Positions 53,830 to 62,953 are shown, counted from the stretch's first letter. The stretch is DNA of 64,000 nucleotides from Luteibacter yeojuensis (GCF_011742875.1 NZ_JAAQTL010000002.1:1-64000); one strand, 5' to 3'. The notes: generated by a model from the letters alone, not told the origin. Program-made: numbers and translations.

Positions 53830-55476
53830 ATGGGTTTTGTGCAGGACGCGCCACGCCTGGCGCATCCCTTCCGCGACGACCGCGTGCTGAATGCCTGGCT
53901 GGCGCGCACGCTGCCCGCCGAACGGCTGGCGGCGATGCGGCCGGACCTCGAGGCGCTCGCGGACTATGCCGTCATGGCCTGGGATCGCCGCGGCCGTACG
54001 CCCCGCACCGAGCCCGTGCTCACCCAATGGGATGCCTGGGGTTCGCGCGTCGACCGCATCGCGCTCACGCCCGCATGGGAAGAAGGCCCCGGCATCACCA
54101 CGAAGCATGCGGTACTCGCCGCGGGGCATGCCGGCTCGCCCTGGGCCCGCGTGGAGGAATTCGCCCGCGTCTACCTCTATCACATCGCCAGCGAGTTCTA
54201 TTGCTGCCCGCTGGCAATGACCGACGGCGCGGCCACGGCGCTCCACGCATCGGGCAACAGGGCGCTTATCGAGCGCGCCCTGCCGCATTTCCTGAGCCGC
54301 GATCCGGCCACGTTCTGGCTGTCCGGGCAGTGGATGACGGAAACTCCGGGCGGTTCGGATGTGGGACGCACCGAAACGGTCGCCCGGCAGGATGCCGACG
54401 GGCAATGGCGGCTCTACGGCCGCAAATGGTTCAGCTCGGCCGTGGTGGGCGAAGCGGCGCTCGCGCTCGCACGCCCCGAAGGCGCCGGCACGGGCACCGC
54501 GGCGCTCGCGCTCTTCTACGTGGAAACGAAAGACGAGCACGGCGCGTGGCGCGGCATCGCCATCGACAGGCTCAAGAAGAAGCTGGGCACGCACGAACTG
54601 CCCACCGCCGAGATCCATCTCGACGGACTGGCGGCGACGCCCGTCGGCCCGCTCGATCACGGCGTGCGCCAGATCGCGCCGATGCTCAACGTCACGCGCA
54701 CCTGGAACGCCGTCTGCGCCGTGGCGAGCATGGCCCGGGCCATTTCCCTGGCCCGCGATTACGCCACCCGGCGCAGCGCCTTCGGTACGCGCCTTATCGA
54801 CCAGCCACTGCATGCGCGCACCCTCGCCGACATGCAGGCCGAATACGAAGCCGCGTTCTCGCTCACCTTCTTCGTCGCCGAACTGCTCGGCCGCGTCGAG
54901 CATGGCGAAGGCGAAGTACACGAAACAGCCCTCCTTCGCCTGCTGACGCCGCTGGCCAAACTGTGGACGGCCAAGGTGTCCATCCGCGTGGTTTCCGAGG
55001 CGCTGGAATGCTTCGGCGGCGCGGGCTACATCGAGGACACGGGCCTGCCCCAGCTGCTGCGCGACGCGCAGGTCTACGCGATATGGGAAGGCACGACGAA
55101 CATCCTGTCGCTGGACATGCTTCGCGCGCTTTCCGGCGGCGTCGCGCCGATCCGTGAGGCCGTGGACGACCTGGTCCCGGAAGACGGCACGCCGGAGCGT
55201 GCCGCGCTGGCCGCCACGCTCGACGCGGCGGAATCCCTGCTCGCCGACATCGCGGCCGACCGGGCGTCGCTTGAAGCCTCGGCGCGCGGCCTTGCCTTCA
55301 CCCTGGCCCGGACGATGGCTGCGGCCCTCCTCCTGCGATCGGCGCGCTGGGGCGCCGCCGACGGCGATCCGCGGCCCGGTGCCGCCAGCCGTCGCTTCCT
55401 GGCAAGAGGCCTGGACCGTCTCGCGTTGCCGGAGAACGACGACGACGCCCTGCTGGCCACGGACCGTGGCATGTAG
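53830..55476 (+). CDS. Acyl-CoA dehydrogenase, AidB-like
   Basis: 548 residues. FAD-dependent acyl-CoA dehydrogenase fold with FWLSGQWMTETPGGSDVGRTET, GRKWFSSAVVGEAALALARPEG, LKKKLGTHELPTAEI, RNTW-type NVTRTWNAVCAVASMARAISLARDYATRRSAFG and CFGGAGYIEDTGLPQLLRDAQVYAIWEGTTNILSLDML. The large size and MTEpgGSDv motif point to the AidB/ACAD11-like group, whose substrates are often unknown. ATG 53830. Sits alone between DUF2069 and the asparaginase gene. Confidence 0.9.
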   Translation: MGFVQDAPRLAHPFRDDRVLNAWLARTLPAERLAAMRPDLEALADYAVMAWDRRGRTPRTEPVLTQWDAWGSRVDRIALTPAWEEGPGITTKHAVLAAGHAGSPWARVEEFARVYLYHIASEFYCCPLAMTDGAATALHASGNRALIERALPHFLSRDPATFWLSGQWMTETPGGSDVGRTETVARQDADGQWRLYGRKWFSSAVVGEAALALARPEGAGTGTAALALFYVETKDEHGAWRGIAIDRLKKKLGTHELPTAEIHLDGLAATPVGPLDHGVRQIAPMLNVTRTWNAVCAVASMARAISLARDYATRRSAFGTRLIDQPLHARTLADMQAEYEAAFSLTFFVAELLGRVEHGEGEVHETALLRLLTPLAKLWTAKVSIRVVSEALECFGGAGYIEDTGLPQLLRDAQVYAIWEGTTNILSLDMLRALSGGVAPIREAVDDLVPEDGTPERAALAATLDAAESLLADIAADRASLEASARGLAFTLARTMAAALLLRSARWGAADGDPRPGAASRRFLARGLDRLALPENDDDALLATDRGM

Positions 55477-55513
55477 AATGACGGTCCGCGCCACCCGCTT
55501 TCCAGGCCTGACC

Positions 55514-55999
55514 ATGCAGCAACTGACCATCGTGACCACCGGCGGCACGATCGACAAGGTGTATTTCGACGACAAGTCGGACTACCAGATCGGCTCTCCG
55601 CAGATCGGCGAGATCCTCCACCAGCTGGGAGTCGCGTTCCGTTTCGACGTGATCCCCATCCTGCGCAAGGACAGCCTGCACGTGACCGACGAGGACCGCG
55701 CGCTGATCCGCAGCACGATCGAGGCGCAGCCGCACCGGCACGTGCTGGTCACCCACGGGACGGACACCATGGTGGAAACCGCGCGCGTGCTCGCCGGCAT
55801 TCCCGGGAAGGTCATCGTGCTCACCGGCGCGCTCAATCCGGCGCGGTTCCAGGGTTCGGACGCGGTCTTCAACATCGGCTGCGCCGTGGGCGCCGTGCAG
55901 ACGCTGGCCGACGGCGTCTACATCGCCATGAACGGCCGCGTCTGGGACCCGGCCACGGTCCGCAAGAACCGCGACGCGAACCGCTTCGAAGCGATCTGA
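55514..55999 (+). CDS. Short asparaginase-domain protein (N-terminal domain only)
   Basis: 161 residues, half the length of usual asparaginases (about 330). The two catalytic threonine motifs are present: TTGGTIDKVYF (first Thr) and VTHGTDTMVETA (Thr-Asp), followed by IVLTGALNPARF. The C-terminal domain that completes the interface is missing, yet the protein ends cleanly (RKNRDANRFEAI), so it is a recognised stand-alone form rather than a fresh truncation. Activity unproven. Starts 37 bases after the acyl-CoA dehydrogenase. Confidence 0.85.
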   Translation: MQQLTIVTTGGTIDKVYFDDKSDYQIGSPQIGEILHQLGVAFRFDVIPILRKDSLHVTDEDRALIRSTIEAQPHRHVLVTHGTDTMVETARVLAGIPGKVIVLTGALNPARFQGSDAVFNIGCAVGAVQTLADGVYIAMNGRVWDPATVRKNRDANRFEAI

Positions 56000-56008
56000 T
56001 CCAGCCCC

Positions 56009-57331
56009 TCAGGGGCGGCGGCCGCGGTCCTCGACCACGGCGTCCACCGTCGCTCCCGCGTCCATCAGCCCTGCGCCGCAGCCCTTCGGGCACCGGCCCG
56101 GGAGCGGGCGCGCGTTGTCGACCAACTGGCTCGCGACCTCGTCCACGCCGATGTCCGGATCGGCGGAACGCATCAGCGCCACGAGCGCGGCGACTTGCGG
56201 CGAAGCCACCGACGTACCGCCGCGATAGCCGAACACGGAGCGCTCCTGCCCTCGCTTGCCGGTATTCCAGGTGGACAGGATGTCGTCGAACCCTCGTTCG
56301 CCGAGGTTGCCGCCGGGCGCCGACAGCGTGATCTGTTGCCCGAAGTTGGAATACGGCGCCATGCCGCCATCCCTTCCCAACGCGGCGACGCTCACCACGC
56401 CGGGGCAGTTCGCCGGCGTGTTCGTATTGACGTTCTTCCGATCGTTCCCCGCCGAAGTGACGACCACGGTGCCGCGCGACCGTGCCTGTTCGATGGCTTG
56501 CCGCAACGCTTGGCCGCAGGCGCCGGTGGCGCCCATGCTGAGATTGATCACATCGACGCGCCTCTCGATGCGTGGCACCCCGGGCACGTCGCCACCGCTG
56601 GCCCAGACGATCGCGTCGGCGATATCGGACGTGCGGCCACCGCAGCGGCCGAGGACACGAACCGGAACCAGCTTCGCTTCCGGAGCGAGCCCGACGATGC
56701 CCGGCGGGTTGCCCGCCCGCGCAACGACCAGGCCCGCCATGTGCGTGCCGTGCCACGTCGAGGGCTTGCCCTGCGGCGACAGGCAGTCGCCTGGGTCGCT
56801 CCAGTTGCCCATGTCCGTCGGATCCGCATCGCGACCGTCACCGTCGCGGGCCGCGGCCGCGTCGCTGATGAAGTCGTAACCCGGAAGCAACTGGCCGTCG
56901 AACTCCGGGTGCGGCGTGATCCCGGTGTCGAGGACGGCGACCACGGCGCCGGCGCCGCGCGTGTACTTCCACGCCACTTCCGCGTCCACGCCCACTTTCG
57001 GATCGTGCATGTACCACTGTCGCTTCCACAGCGAATCGACGATCGCCGTGGGTACGAGCAGCCGATCTTCCTCGACGGAGATCACTCCGGGAAACGCGGC
57101 GAACCTCGCCTCGTTGCCGCTGGCCAGCTGGAAGACCTCGCCACCGGCCGCGAGCGAGCGCACATGGCGCGGCATATCCGCGCGCGCCATCCGGGCATGG
57201 CGGGACTGCCCGCCGGCGGCATGCGCCGATGCGGCATCGGCGAAATGGACGATATAGCGAGCGGGTGTGGCGGCAACGAGTGTCGTCGACACGACGAGCG
57301 AGGCCAACGCCACGAGAGGCATGAGTCGCAT
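56009..57331 (-). CDS. Secreted subtilisin-like serine protease (S8)
   Basis: 440 residues. Signal peptide (1-21), an inhibitor-like propeptide (ARYIVHFADA to about 95), then the S8 domain with Asp135 (VAVLDTGITPHPEFDG), His194 (WHGTHMAG), oxyanion Asn296 (TSAGNDR) and Ser374 (GGTSVASPQ). It ends soon after the catalytic domain, with no PPC extension. Extracellular protein degradation. ATG 57331 with GGAACC upstream. Separated from the M4 protease upstream by a terminator, so it has its own promoter. Confidence 0.95.
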   Translation of the reverse strand: MRLMPLVALASLVVSTTLVAATPARYIVHFADAASAHAAGGQSRHARMARADMPRHVRSLAAGGEVFQLASGNEARFAAFPGVISVEEDRLLVPTAIVDSLWKRQWYMHDPKVGVDAEVAWKYTRGAGAVVAVLDTGITPHPEFDGQLLPGYDFISDAAAARDGDGRDADPTDMGNWSDPGDCLSPQGKPSTWHGTHMAGLVVARAGNPPGIVGLAPEAKLVPVRVLGRCGGRTSDIADAIVWASGGDVPGVPRIERRVDVINLSMGATGACGQALRQAIEQARSRGTVVVTSAGNDRKNVNTNTPANCPGVVSVAALGRDGGMAPYSNFGQQITLSAPGGNLGERGFDDILSTWNTGKRGQERSVFGYRGGTSVASPQVAALVALMRSADPDIGVDEVASQLVDNARPLPGRCPKGCGAGLMDAGATVDAVVEDRGRRP

Positions 57332-57441
57332 GGTGGGTTCCTTCGAATCGCGGTCACGCCGCGGGTTCGACAAACCTAGGTTCGCTCACGCGCCAGGGGT
57401 ACGCGTCGGCGCCCGCGACGCGGGGTACGCGGCGCCTGAAG

Positions 57442-57474
57442 AAAAAAGGCCCGGGCGTCGCCGACCGGGCCCTT
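57442..57474 (-). terminator. Rho-independent terminator of the M4 protease gene
   Basis: On the minus strand GGCCCGG pairs with CCGGGCC across a ten-base loop and is followed by TTTTTTC. It lies about 20 bases past the M4 stop and stops transcription before the S8 gene. Confidence 0.85.
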
Positions 57475-57494
57475 CCAACACTATCGCTTACCCG

Positions 57495-59306
57495 TCACTG
57501 CACGGCCTTCAGCGACACGCCGGAGTACGCGGTGTAGCCACGGATCCGGATGTAGTACGTGGCGGCGCTCGAGACATTGATGGTGCAGGTCTCGTTGTTG
57601 CCCGTGAGGTACGGGCGGCAGGTGTACGCCGTCGTGGTCGGAGACGAACCGCGCCGCACATACAGGTCGGCATCGCCGGTCCCGCCGCTGATGGTTACCG
57701 TCAACGTACCCGCCGCTGCCGAGACCGTGTAGGCGGGACTGGTGAAGGAGCCGCTCGCACCGGACAGGTTTGTCAGGTTCAGCAGTACCGTGCCGCCACC
57801 GCCGCCCGAGCAGCTCACGCCCACGCCGCTGAACGCGGAAACGACATCGGCGGTGCTGAAGCCCAGGTCGTCGGCCGCATCTTCAACGTCGCAGGCGCCA
57901 CTGACGAACGTGGAGTTCGGCTGCCAGTACAGCTGGTTCGCACGGGCGAAAGCCTGGAAGGCCTTCTGCGTGTTCCAACCGGTCTTCTGCGCCAGCAGGC
58001 AGAACGCCTTGTTGTACACACCGGACGAATAGTGCACGTCGAGCCCGTTGTAGTAGTCGGCGGCGTCATCGATCGACGCACCGTCCTGCGTCGGGTTGCA
58101 CATATAGCGAAGGGCACCGTTGCCCTTGAAGATCTCGGCACCCACCAGCCAGTCGTTCACGCCGTTTCGGTCGTAGTACTCGGCGGTTTCGCCGGCCATG
58201 TCCGAGAATGCCTCGTTCATGCCGCCCGACTGGCCGCTATAGGTGAGGTTCGAGTTCTGCTCGGTGAAGCCGTGGCTGATCTCGTGCGAGGTGACGTCGA
58301 GGGACACCAGCGGATAGAACGTGCTGGCACCGTCGCCGAACGTCATCGAGCTGCCGTCCCAGAAGGCGTTTTCATAATTGGTGCCGTAGTGCACCTTCAT
58401 GATCAGCACCTGGTTGTTGTCCAGCGGCGGCACGTTCATGTACGCCTGATACATGTCGTGCACGACGCCGCCGAAATGGTGGGCGTCGTTGATGGGGCCG
58501 TAGCCGCCATTGATGGGGGAGCCGTTCGAGTTCGGACAGGTGAAGCTCCACAGCGTGCCGCTGCCCGAGGTCGCGTGGTTCATGTTGTACGTGCGCACGT
58601 AGGTGTTCTGCATGGTGCAGGTGCTACCCGACTGCGTCACGTTGAGGTAGGGAAGCCCGTTGGCGCCCCAGGTGTACTGGCCGGTCTTCTGGTTGCCGCC
58701 GGGACCCGTGGCATTCGCATAGGCGAGGCCGTCCCACTGCTTGATGATCTGCCCCGTGTTCGCGTCGATGATCGCCGTCGGCCGGGTCGGATGGTCGCCG
58801 CCCGAGAAGAACGAAGCGAGATAGACAAGGCGTGCCGGAGCGCCTTCCTGCGGGTAGATGTACAGGTCCGCCTTGCTGCTTTGGGGCTTCGCCAGTCCGT
58901 TGACGAACGAACTGGACTGCTTCACCAGCAAGCCCACGATCTGCGCCTGGTTGAGGCGCGGCGTCACCGAGGCGATGTCCACCTGGAGGTTGGACGAGAC
59001 CATGCCGTTGGCGACCAGCGCATTTCCCTGCGCGTCCTGCTCCACGGCGATGCTCTGGCCGAAAACCGGCACGCCCTTGAAGGTCTGTTGCATGCGCACC
59101 GTGCGGGTACCCCGTACGGTCTCCGCCGAGGCCTTTGCGACGAACCCGTAGTCGGCGGTGAGGCCGAGCCTGGTCGCAAGTTGCGGGGTCGGCGTGGCGC
59201 CGAGACTCTGCGCGCGCAGGGCCTGCTGGGTAGCCGCCCCTGCCGTCGACGCGGCCACGATGGCCAGCGAAGCGGCCAGGAGTTTCAAGCGAACATGGTT
59301 TGCCAT
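57495..59306 (-). CDS. Secreted M4 family (thermolysin/elastase-like) zinc metalloprotease
   Basis: 603 residues. Signal peptide (1-24), FTP-type propeptide (about 30-200), catalytic domain with HEISH (341-345), Glu365 in GGMNEAFSD and acid residue His425 (DVHYSSG), then a PPC domain (about 505-603) after a Gly-rich linker (SCSGGGGGT). The layout matches LasB-like proteases secreted by the type II system, whose pseudopilins need PilD; the PPC is usually removed on maturation. ATG 59306 has a perfect GGAGGAA upstream. Confidence 0.96.
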   Translation of the reverse strand: MANHVRLKLLAASLAIVAASTAGAATQQALRAQSLGATPTPQLATRLGLTADYGFVAKASAETVRGTRTVRMQQTFKGVPVFGQSIAVEQDAQGNALVANGMVSSNLQVDIASVTPRLNQAQIVGLLVKQSSSFVNGLAKPQSSKADLYIYPQEGAPARLVYLASFFSGGDHPTRPTAIIDANTGQIIKQWDGLAYANATGPGGNQKTGQYTWGANGLPYLNVTQSGSTCTMQNTYVRTYNMNHATSGSGTLWSFTCPNSNGSPINGGYGPINDAHHFGGVVHDMYQAYMNVPPLDNNQVLIMKVHYGTNYENAFWDGSSMTFGDGASTFYPLVSLDVTSHEISHGFTEQNSNLTYSGQSGGMNEAFSDMAGETAEYYDRNGVNDWLVGAEIFKGNGALRYMCNPTQDGASIDDAADYYNGLDVHYSSGVYNKAFCLLAQKTGWNTQKAFQAFARANQLYWQPNSTFVSGACDVEDAADDLGFSTADVVSAFSGVGVSCSGGGGGTVLLNLTNLSGASGSFTSPAYTVSAAAGTLTVTISGGTGDADLYVRRGSSPTTTAYTCRPYLTGNNETCTINVSSAATYYIRIRGYTAYSGVSLKAVQ

Positions 59307-59465
59307 TACGTTCCTCCTCCAGGAATGGGCCGCACGAAGCCATTGCGGCCGTGAGGACCACATTCCGAACGATATGAAGTACGCGCCTTAGCGCGATGCC
59401 CGTTATGACCTCTCGCCCCTACGAAAAGTCGCAGTCAACCTATCGCAAGTTATGACGGTCGACTA

Positions 59466-59483
59466 CCTAGGGATTTCCCTAGG
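59466..59483. promoter_or_regulatory. Inverted repeat CCTAGGGA-TT-TCCCTAGG, candidate operator
   Basis: Perfect eight-base arms with a two-base centre lie in the 237-bp divergent gap between the M4 protease and the DUF4279 gene, 60 bases before the latter. The rest of the gap shows no gene. A regulator binding here could control either gene; none is identified. Confidence 0.45.
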
Positions 59484-59543
59484 GCCAGGAAAAACGCGAT
59501 GCTACGCACGCCAAGACCTCATGAACCTGCGAAAGGATCCCGG

Positions 59544-60005
59544 ATGAGCGACCCTGCCGATATCGACTCGGACCTCCGTCACCTGACCCCTTCCGTGCGC
59601 GCCGCCTTCCGCCTGACCTCGGAACGACAGACCCTGGACCATCTCGTGGCCGACATCGGGCTGGACGGGGCCACCACGTGGCAGAAGGGCGAGAGCATCG
59701 CCAGCTCCGAGTTGCAACGGCGAACGAACGGCTGGTGCTTCGAGCTGCCCTGGCAGCGCACGTACATGCTGGACGATGCCCTGGCCCTTCTGTTGAGGGC
59801 GCTCGCCCCGCACCGCGACGAGATCCTCAACCTGACCAAGGCCCTGGACCTGGATGCGCACTTCTCGCTCGAGACGCGCATGTACGAGAACCGGGTTCCC
59901 GCCGGCTACCTCTCTCCGGCCAACGTAAAGGCGATCGCAGGCTATGGTGCGTCGCTCGATGCCGGTGTCGTACCGATGACGTACGAACCGAGCCAGGGAC
60001 GCTAG
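59544..60005 (+). CDS. DUF4279-like protein, function unknown
   Basis: 153 residues, no signal peptide or membrane helix. It shows an amphipathic alpha/beta pattern with CFELPWQRTYMLDDALALLLRALAPHRDEILNLTKALDLDAHFSLET, typical of DUF4279 proteins, which are widespread and uncharacterised. AAAGGATCC precedes ATG 59544. The 3' end overlaps the convergent sufT gene by four bases. Confidence 0.7.
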   Translation: MSDPADIDSDLRHLTPSVRAAFRLTSERQTLDHLVADIGLDGATTWQKGESIASSELQRRTNGWCFELPWQRTYMLDDALALLLRALAPHRDEILNLTKALDLDAHFSLETRMYENRVPAGYLSPANVKAIAGYGASLDAGVVPMTYEPSQGR

Positions 60006-60559
60006 AGCATCCCTGTCTCGAGCTTCGCCGCATCCGACATCATCGAATGGTTCCACGGCGGGTCGAATACGAGATCGACATCGGCTTCCAGCACGGTCGG
60101 GATGATTTCCAGCTTGGTGCGCACGTCGTCGACGAGGATGTCGCCCATGCCGCAGCCGGGCGCGGTGAGGGTCATCTTGACGTACACCTTGCGGCTTCCC
60201 TCGTCGCCGGCTTCGAGGCTCACGTCGTAGACGAGGCCGAGTTCCACCACGTTGATGGGGATCTCCGGATCGAAACAGGTGCGCAGCTGCTGCCAGACCA
60301 GCTTTTCGACATCGTCGTCGGACGCGTCGTCCGGCAGCTCGATCGGCTTCGGCGGCTCCTTGCCCAGCGCGTCGGCATCGTTGCCGGCAATGCGGAACAG
60401 GTTGCCTTCCACGTAGACGGTGAAGCTGCCCCCGAGGGCCTGGGTGATGTAGCCGATCTGCCCGGCCGGAAGCGTCACCGTCTCGCCCTGCGGCACCATG
60501 ACCGCCTGGCAGTCACGCTCGAGGGTGAAAGGCTCGCTGCTGAGGCTGAAACCGCTCAT
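60002..60559 (-). CDS. sufT: Fe-S assembly protein SufT (DUF59 / MIP18 family)
   Basis: 185 residues. An N-terminal region of about 85 residues (ETVTLPAGQIGYITQALGGSFTVYVEGN) is followed by a MIP18/DUF59 domain with CFDPEIPINVVELGLVYDVSL and TAPGCGMGDILVDDVR, the cysteine-bearing motif of the family. This two-part layout is SufT, an accessory factor for Fe-S protein maturation. The rest of the suf operon is not in the window. Confidence 0.9.
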   Translation of the reverse strand: MSGFSLSSEPFTLERDCQAVMVPQGETVTLPAGQIGYITQALGGSFTVYVEGNLFRIAGNDADALGKEPPKPIELPDDASDDDVEKLVWQQLRTCFDPEIPINVVELGLVYDVSLEAGDEGSRKVYVKMTLTAPGCGMGDILVDDVRTKLEIIPTVLEADVDLVFDPPWNHSMMSDAAKLETGML

Positions 60560-60704
60560 TGCTGTCCTGTGAGGGCCGGGGGCGCGGCCGCAAAGTTGTC
60601 GATTATGCCCCACCGGCCATACGTCGGGGCTCCCGCCCGCCCGCTCAAGAGCGCGAAACTGTCATGGCCGCTATCATGGCCGCTTTGCCCGGCCCCACAC
60701 TCCG

Positions 60705-61172
60705 ATGCCCGATCCGAGCCAACCTCCCCCGGCCGAGCGTTTCCGGCTCCCCGGCTTCCTCTTCGGCGTGCTGTGCGCCGCGATGTTCGGTCTCGCCGTG
60801 GGCGCGGTCTGGATGCTGCCGTCGATGATGTTTGGCCGCGCACTGCCGGCCCTGGTGCTGCCGGCGGGCTGGGTACTGGGCGTGGTCGTCCGGCGCTGGC
60901 TGCACTTCCAGGGCCTTGCTGGCGCCCTGCTCGCGGCGGGCGCCACCCTGCTGGCCGCGGCCTACACAGCCTGCCTGGTGGCCGCCGCGACCATTTCCGG
61001 CATGATGGGAATCGGGCTGGCCCAGGCCATGAGCGACGCCGGCCCCGGCATGCTGATCGAACTTGCCCACCTGGCGCAGACGCCGGGAGACCTGGCGCTG
61101 GCCCTTGCCGGCGCCGCGCTCGCCGCGATGGTCGCCTGGCCGCTGCGGGCCCGGGGTGGGCGCGCCGGGTGA
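60705..61172 (+). CDS. Hypothetical inner-membrane protein
   Basis: 155 residues with about four hydrophobic helices (LFGVLCAAMFGLAVGAVWML, LPALVLPAGWVLGVVV, GALLAAGATLLAAAYTACLVAAA, LALALAGAALAAMVAWPL). No recognised motif. It is divergent from sufT and precedes an ECF sigma gene by 98 bases. Unknown function. Confidence 0.7.
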   Translation: MPDPSQPPPAERFRLPGFLFGVLCAAMFGLAVGAVWMLPSMMFGRALPALVLPAGWVLGVVVRRWLHFQGLAGALLAAGATLLAAAYTACLVAAATISGMMGIGLAQAMSDAGPGMLIELAHLAQTPGDLALALAGAALAAMVAWPLRARGGRAG

Positions 61173-61270
61173 CTTCATAACCCATAAATATCAATGCCCC
61201 GAAGATATTGCGTCGAACGGGCAGTCAACCGGCGGTCGCCGACCGCGTTTACCGGAGTGAACCAGGCCGT

Positions 61271-61894
61271 ATGGAGCACGAGGATGCCGAGACCGACGAA
61301 GCGGAGAAGGCCGTGAACGCCTCGCTCGCGCTCGACAGCGCATCCCTGGAGGACCTGCGCGAGGTACCGGCGAGCATGGACGCCTTCCTGGCGGCCATCG
61401 AACGGCGGGCCTGGCGCATGGCCGAGATCCACCTCGGCAATCGCGAGGACGCGCTGGACGCCGTGCAGGACGCCATGCTGAGGCTGGCGCACCATTACGG
61501 CGACAAGCCGGCCGGCGAATGGACGCCGCTGTTCTGGGGCATCCTCCGCCGGCGTATCGTCGATCTGCAGCGCCGCCGCAAGGTGCGCTCGATCGTGGTC
61601 GGATGGCTGGGCGGCGGCAAGGACGACGACGGCGACGAGCTCCCCCAATGGGAGCCCGCCGACGACAGCCCCGACCCGGCGGCGCGACTGCAGGATTCGC
61701 AGGCTTACGCGGACATCGTCGCGGCCCTGCGCAACCTGCCGCGGCGCCAGCGCGAGGCATTCACGCTTCGCGTCATGGAAGGCCTCGACGTCGCCGAGAC
61801 GGCAGCGGCCATGGGCTGCTCCGACGGCAGTGTGAAGACCCATCTTTCGCGCGCGATGCATGCGCTGCGCGATCAACTGGAGGCATGGCGATGA
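61271..61894 (+). CDS. ECF-type RNA polymerase sigma factor
   Basis: 207 residues. Region 2 is seen in AWRMAEIHLGNREDALDAVQDAMLRLAHHY and LFWGILRRRIVDLQRRRK; region 4 in NLPRRQREAFTLRVMEGLDVAETAAAMGCSDGSVKTHLSRAMHALRDQL. The N-terminal extension (1-45) is acidic. It would direct polymerase to stress or envelope promoters, released by an anti-sigma partner. ATG 61271 was chosen over a longer frame. Its end overlaps the next gene (ATGA). Confidence 0.93.
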   Translation: MEHEDAETDEAEKAVNASLALDSASLEDLREVPASMDAFLAAIERRAWRMAEIHLGNREDALDAVQDAMLRLAHHYGDKPAGEWTPLFWGILRRRIVDLQRRRKVRSIVVGWLGGGKDDDGDELPQWEPADDSPDPAARLQDSQAYADIVAALRNLPRRQREAFTLRVMEGLDVAETAAAMGCSDGSVKTHLSRAMHALRDQLEAWR

Positions 61895-62262
61895 GCCAGC
61901 ACGATCGGGAACTCGAACGTCGCGCCAGGGATTTGTACCTGCGCGCCAGCCGTGACGTGGATCCGGCCACCGCCGGCCGCCTGCGCGCCGCGCGGCGCAC
62001 GGCGCTGGCCCGCCCGCAGCACTCCGCCGCGCGGCGGCTGCTGCTGCCCGCCGGCGCCTTCGCGGTACTGGCCCTGGCCACGCTGACGGTCTGGCAGCCG
62101 GGCGGCGCGCCGCCGTCGCCCACGGCGGTCGCCCAGCCGGGCGACAACGATCCGAACGACTTGCCGCCGGATGCCGACAGCGCCGATCCGGCCCTTTACA
62201 GGGACCTCCAGTTCTACAGCTGGCTGGCCTACAACGACACCCCGTCCTCCTCCCGCAAATGA
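61891..62262 (+). CDS. Probable anti-sigma factor-like single-pass membrane protein
   Basis: 123 residues. A charged N-terminal cytoplasmic half (SQHDRELERRARDLYLRASRDVDPATAGRLRAARRTAL), one membrane helix (LLLPAGAFAVLALATLTVW) and an acidic periplasmic tail. The topology and position directly after a sigma gene with ATGA coupling match anti-sigma factors (DUF3619-like). No zinc-binding HxxxCxxC motif is present. Role inferred. Confidence 0.75.
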   Translation: MSQHDRELERRARDLYLRASRDVDPATAGRLRAARRTALARPQHSAARRLLLPAGAFAVLALATLTVWQPGGAPPSPTAVAQPGDNDPNDLPPDADSADPALYRDLQFYSWLAYNDTPSSSRK

Positions 62263-62819
62263 CCGCCATGCGCCGCGCTCCACTCGTCCTCGCCCTGCTG
62301 CTCGCCCTGACGGCACCGTTCGCCACGTCGGCGCAGGATCGCCCCCCGCCGCCTCCGGGCCAGCAGCAGGCCCCCATGCCGTCGCCCCGTCCCTGGAAGG
62401 CGCTGACCGACGACGAGAAGGACATCCTGGCCCCGCTGGCCCACGACTGGGACACCTTCCCGCCCGAGCGCCAATCGAAGATGCTGGACAAGGCGCAGCG
62501 CTGGCGCGGCCTGCCACCCGAACGCCGCGCGCAGATCCGCGAGCGCATCGAGCGCTGGCAGCACATGACGCCCGAAGAGCGCGCCGAGGCGCGCCGGAAC
62601 CGGAAGAAGTTCCAGGACCTCACGCCCGAGCAGCGCGACAGGCTGCACGATGCGTTCGAACGCTTCCGCAGCCTGCCGCCCGCGCAGCGCCAGGCACTGA
62701 TGGACAAGTGGGAACGCCAGTCGCCCGAGCAGCAGCGCGAAGCAGTCGACCACCTCGGCCCGAACGACGCGCTGCCGCCTCCGCCGGACGACCACCAACC
62801 GCCGCCGGGTCATCCGTAA
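62259..62819 (+). CDS. DUF3106 periplasmic protein
   Basis: 186 residues. Signal peptide, proline/glutamine-rich linker, then repeats of the type WKALTDDEK, RWRGLPPERRAQIRERIERWQHMTPEERAEARRNRKKFQDLTPEQRDRL, characteristic of DUF3106 (periplasmic, CpxP/heavy-metal-sensor-like LTPEQ helices). Coupled to the anti-sigma-like gene (ATGA). Such proteins, next to ECF systems, may sense envelope conditions. Function inferred only. Confidence 0.85.
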   Translation: MTAMRRAPLVLALLLALTAPFATSAQDRPPPPPGQQQAPMPSPRPWKALTDDEKDILAPLAHDWDTFPPERQSKMLDKAQRWRGLPPERRAQIRERIERWQHMTPEERAEARRNRKKFQDLTPEQRDRLHDAFERFRSLPPAQRQALMDKWERQSPEQQREAVDHLGPNDALPPPPDDHQPPPGHP

Positions 62820-62835
62820 GCGCCACCGGCAGCAC

Positions 62836-62922
62836 CTGTGGGAGCCGCTTTCAGCGGCGATGGGTGCTTGCAGCAAGCTTGCCCGCTGCCGCGGGATCGC
62901 CGGCTTAGCCGGCTCCCACAGG
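62836..62922. repeat. Paired palindromic repeat, variant subfamily
   Basis: Begins TGTGGGAGCCGCTTTCAGCG and ends CCGGCTTAGCCGGCTCCCAC; the interior includes GCAAGCTTGC and CTGCCGCGGG. It is distinct from the GCTATAGC copies but shares 28 consecutive identical bases with the element inside bphO. Lies between DUF3106 and the nitroreductase genes. Confidence 0.87.
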
Positions 62923-62953
62923 GAGCGCTTCCAAAGTCCGGTAAACTGTCCGG

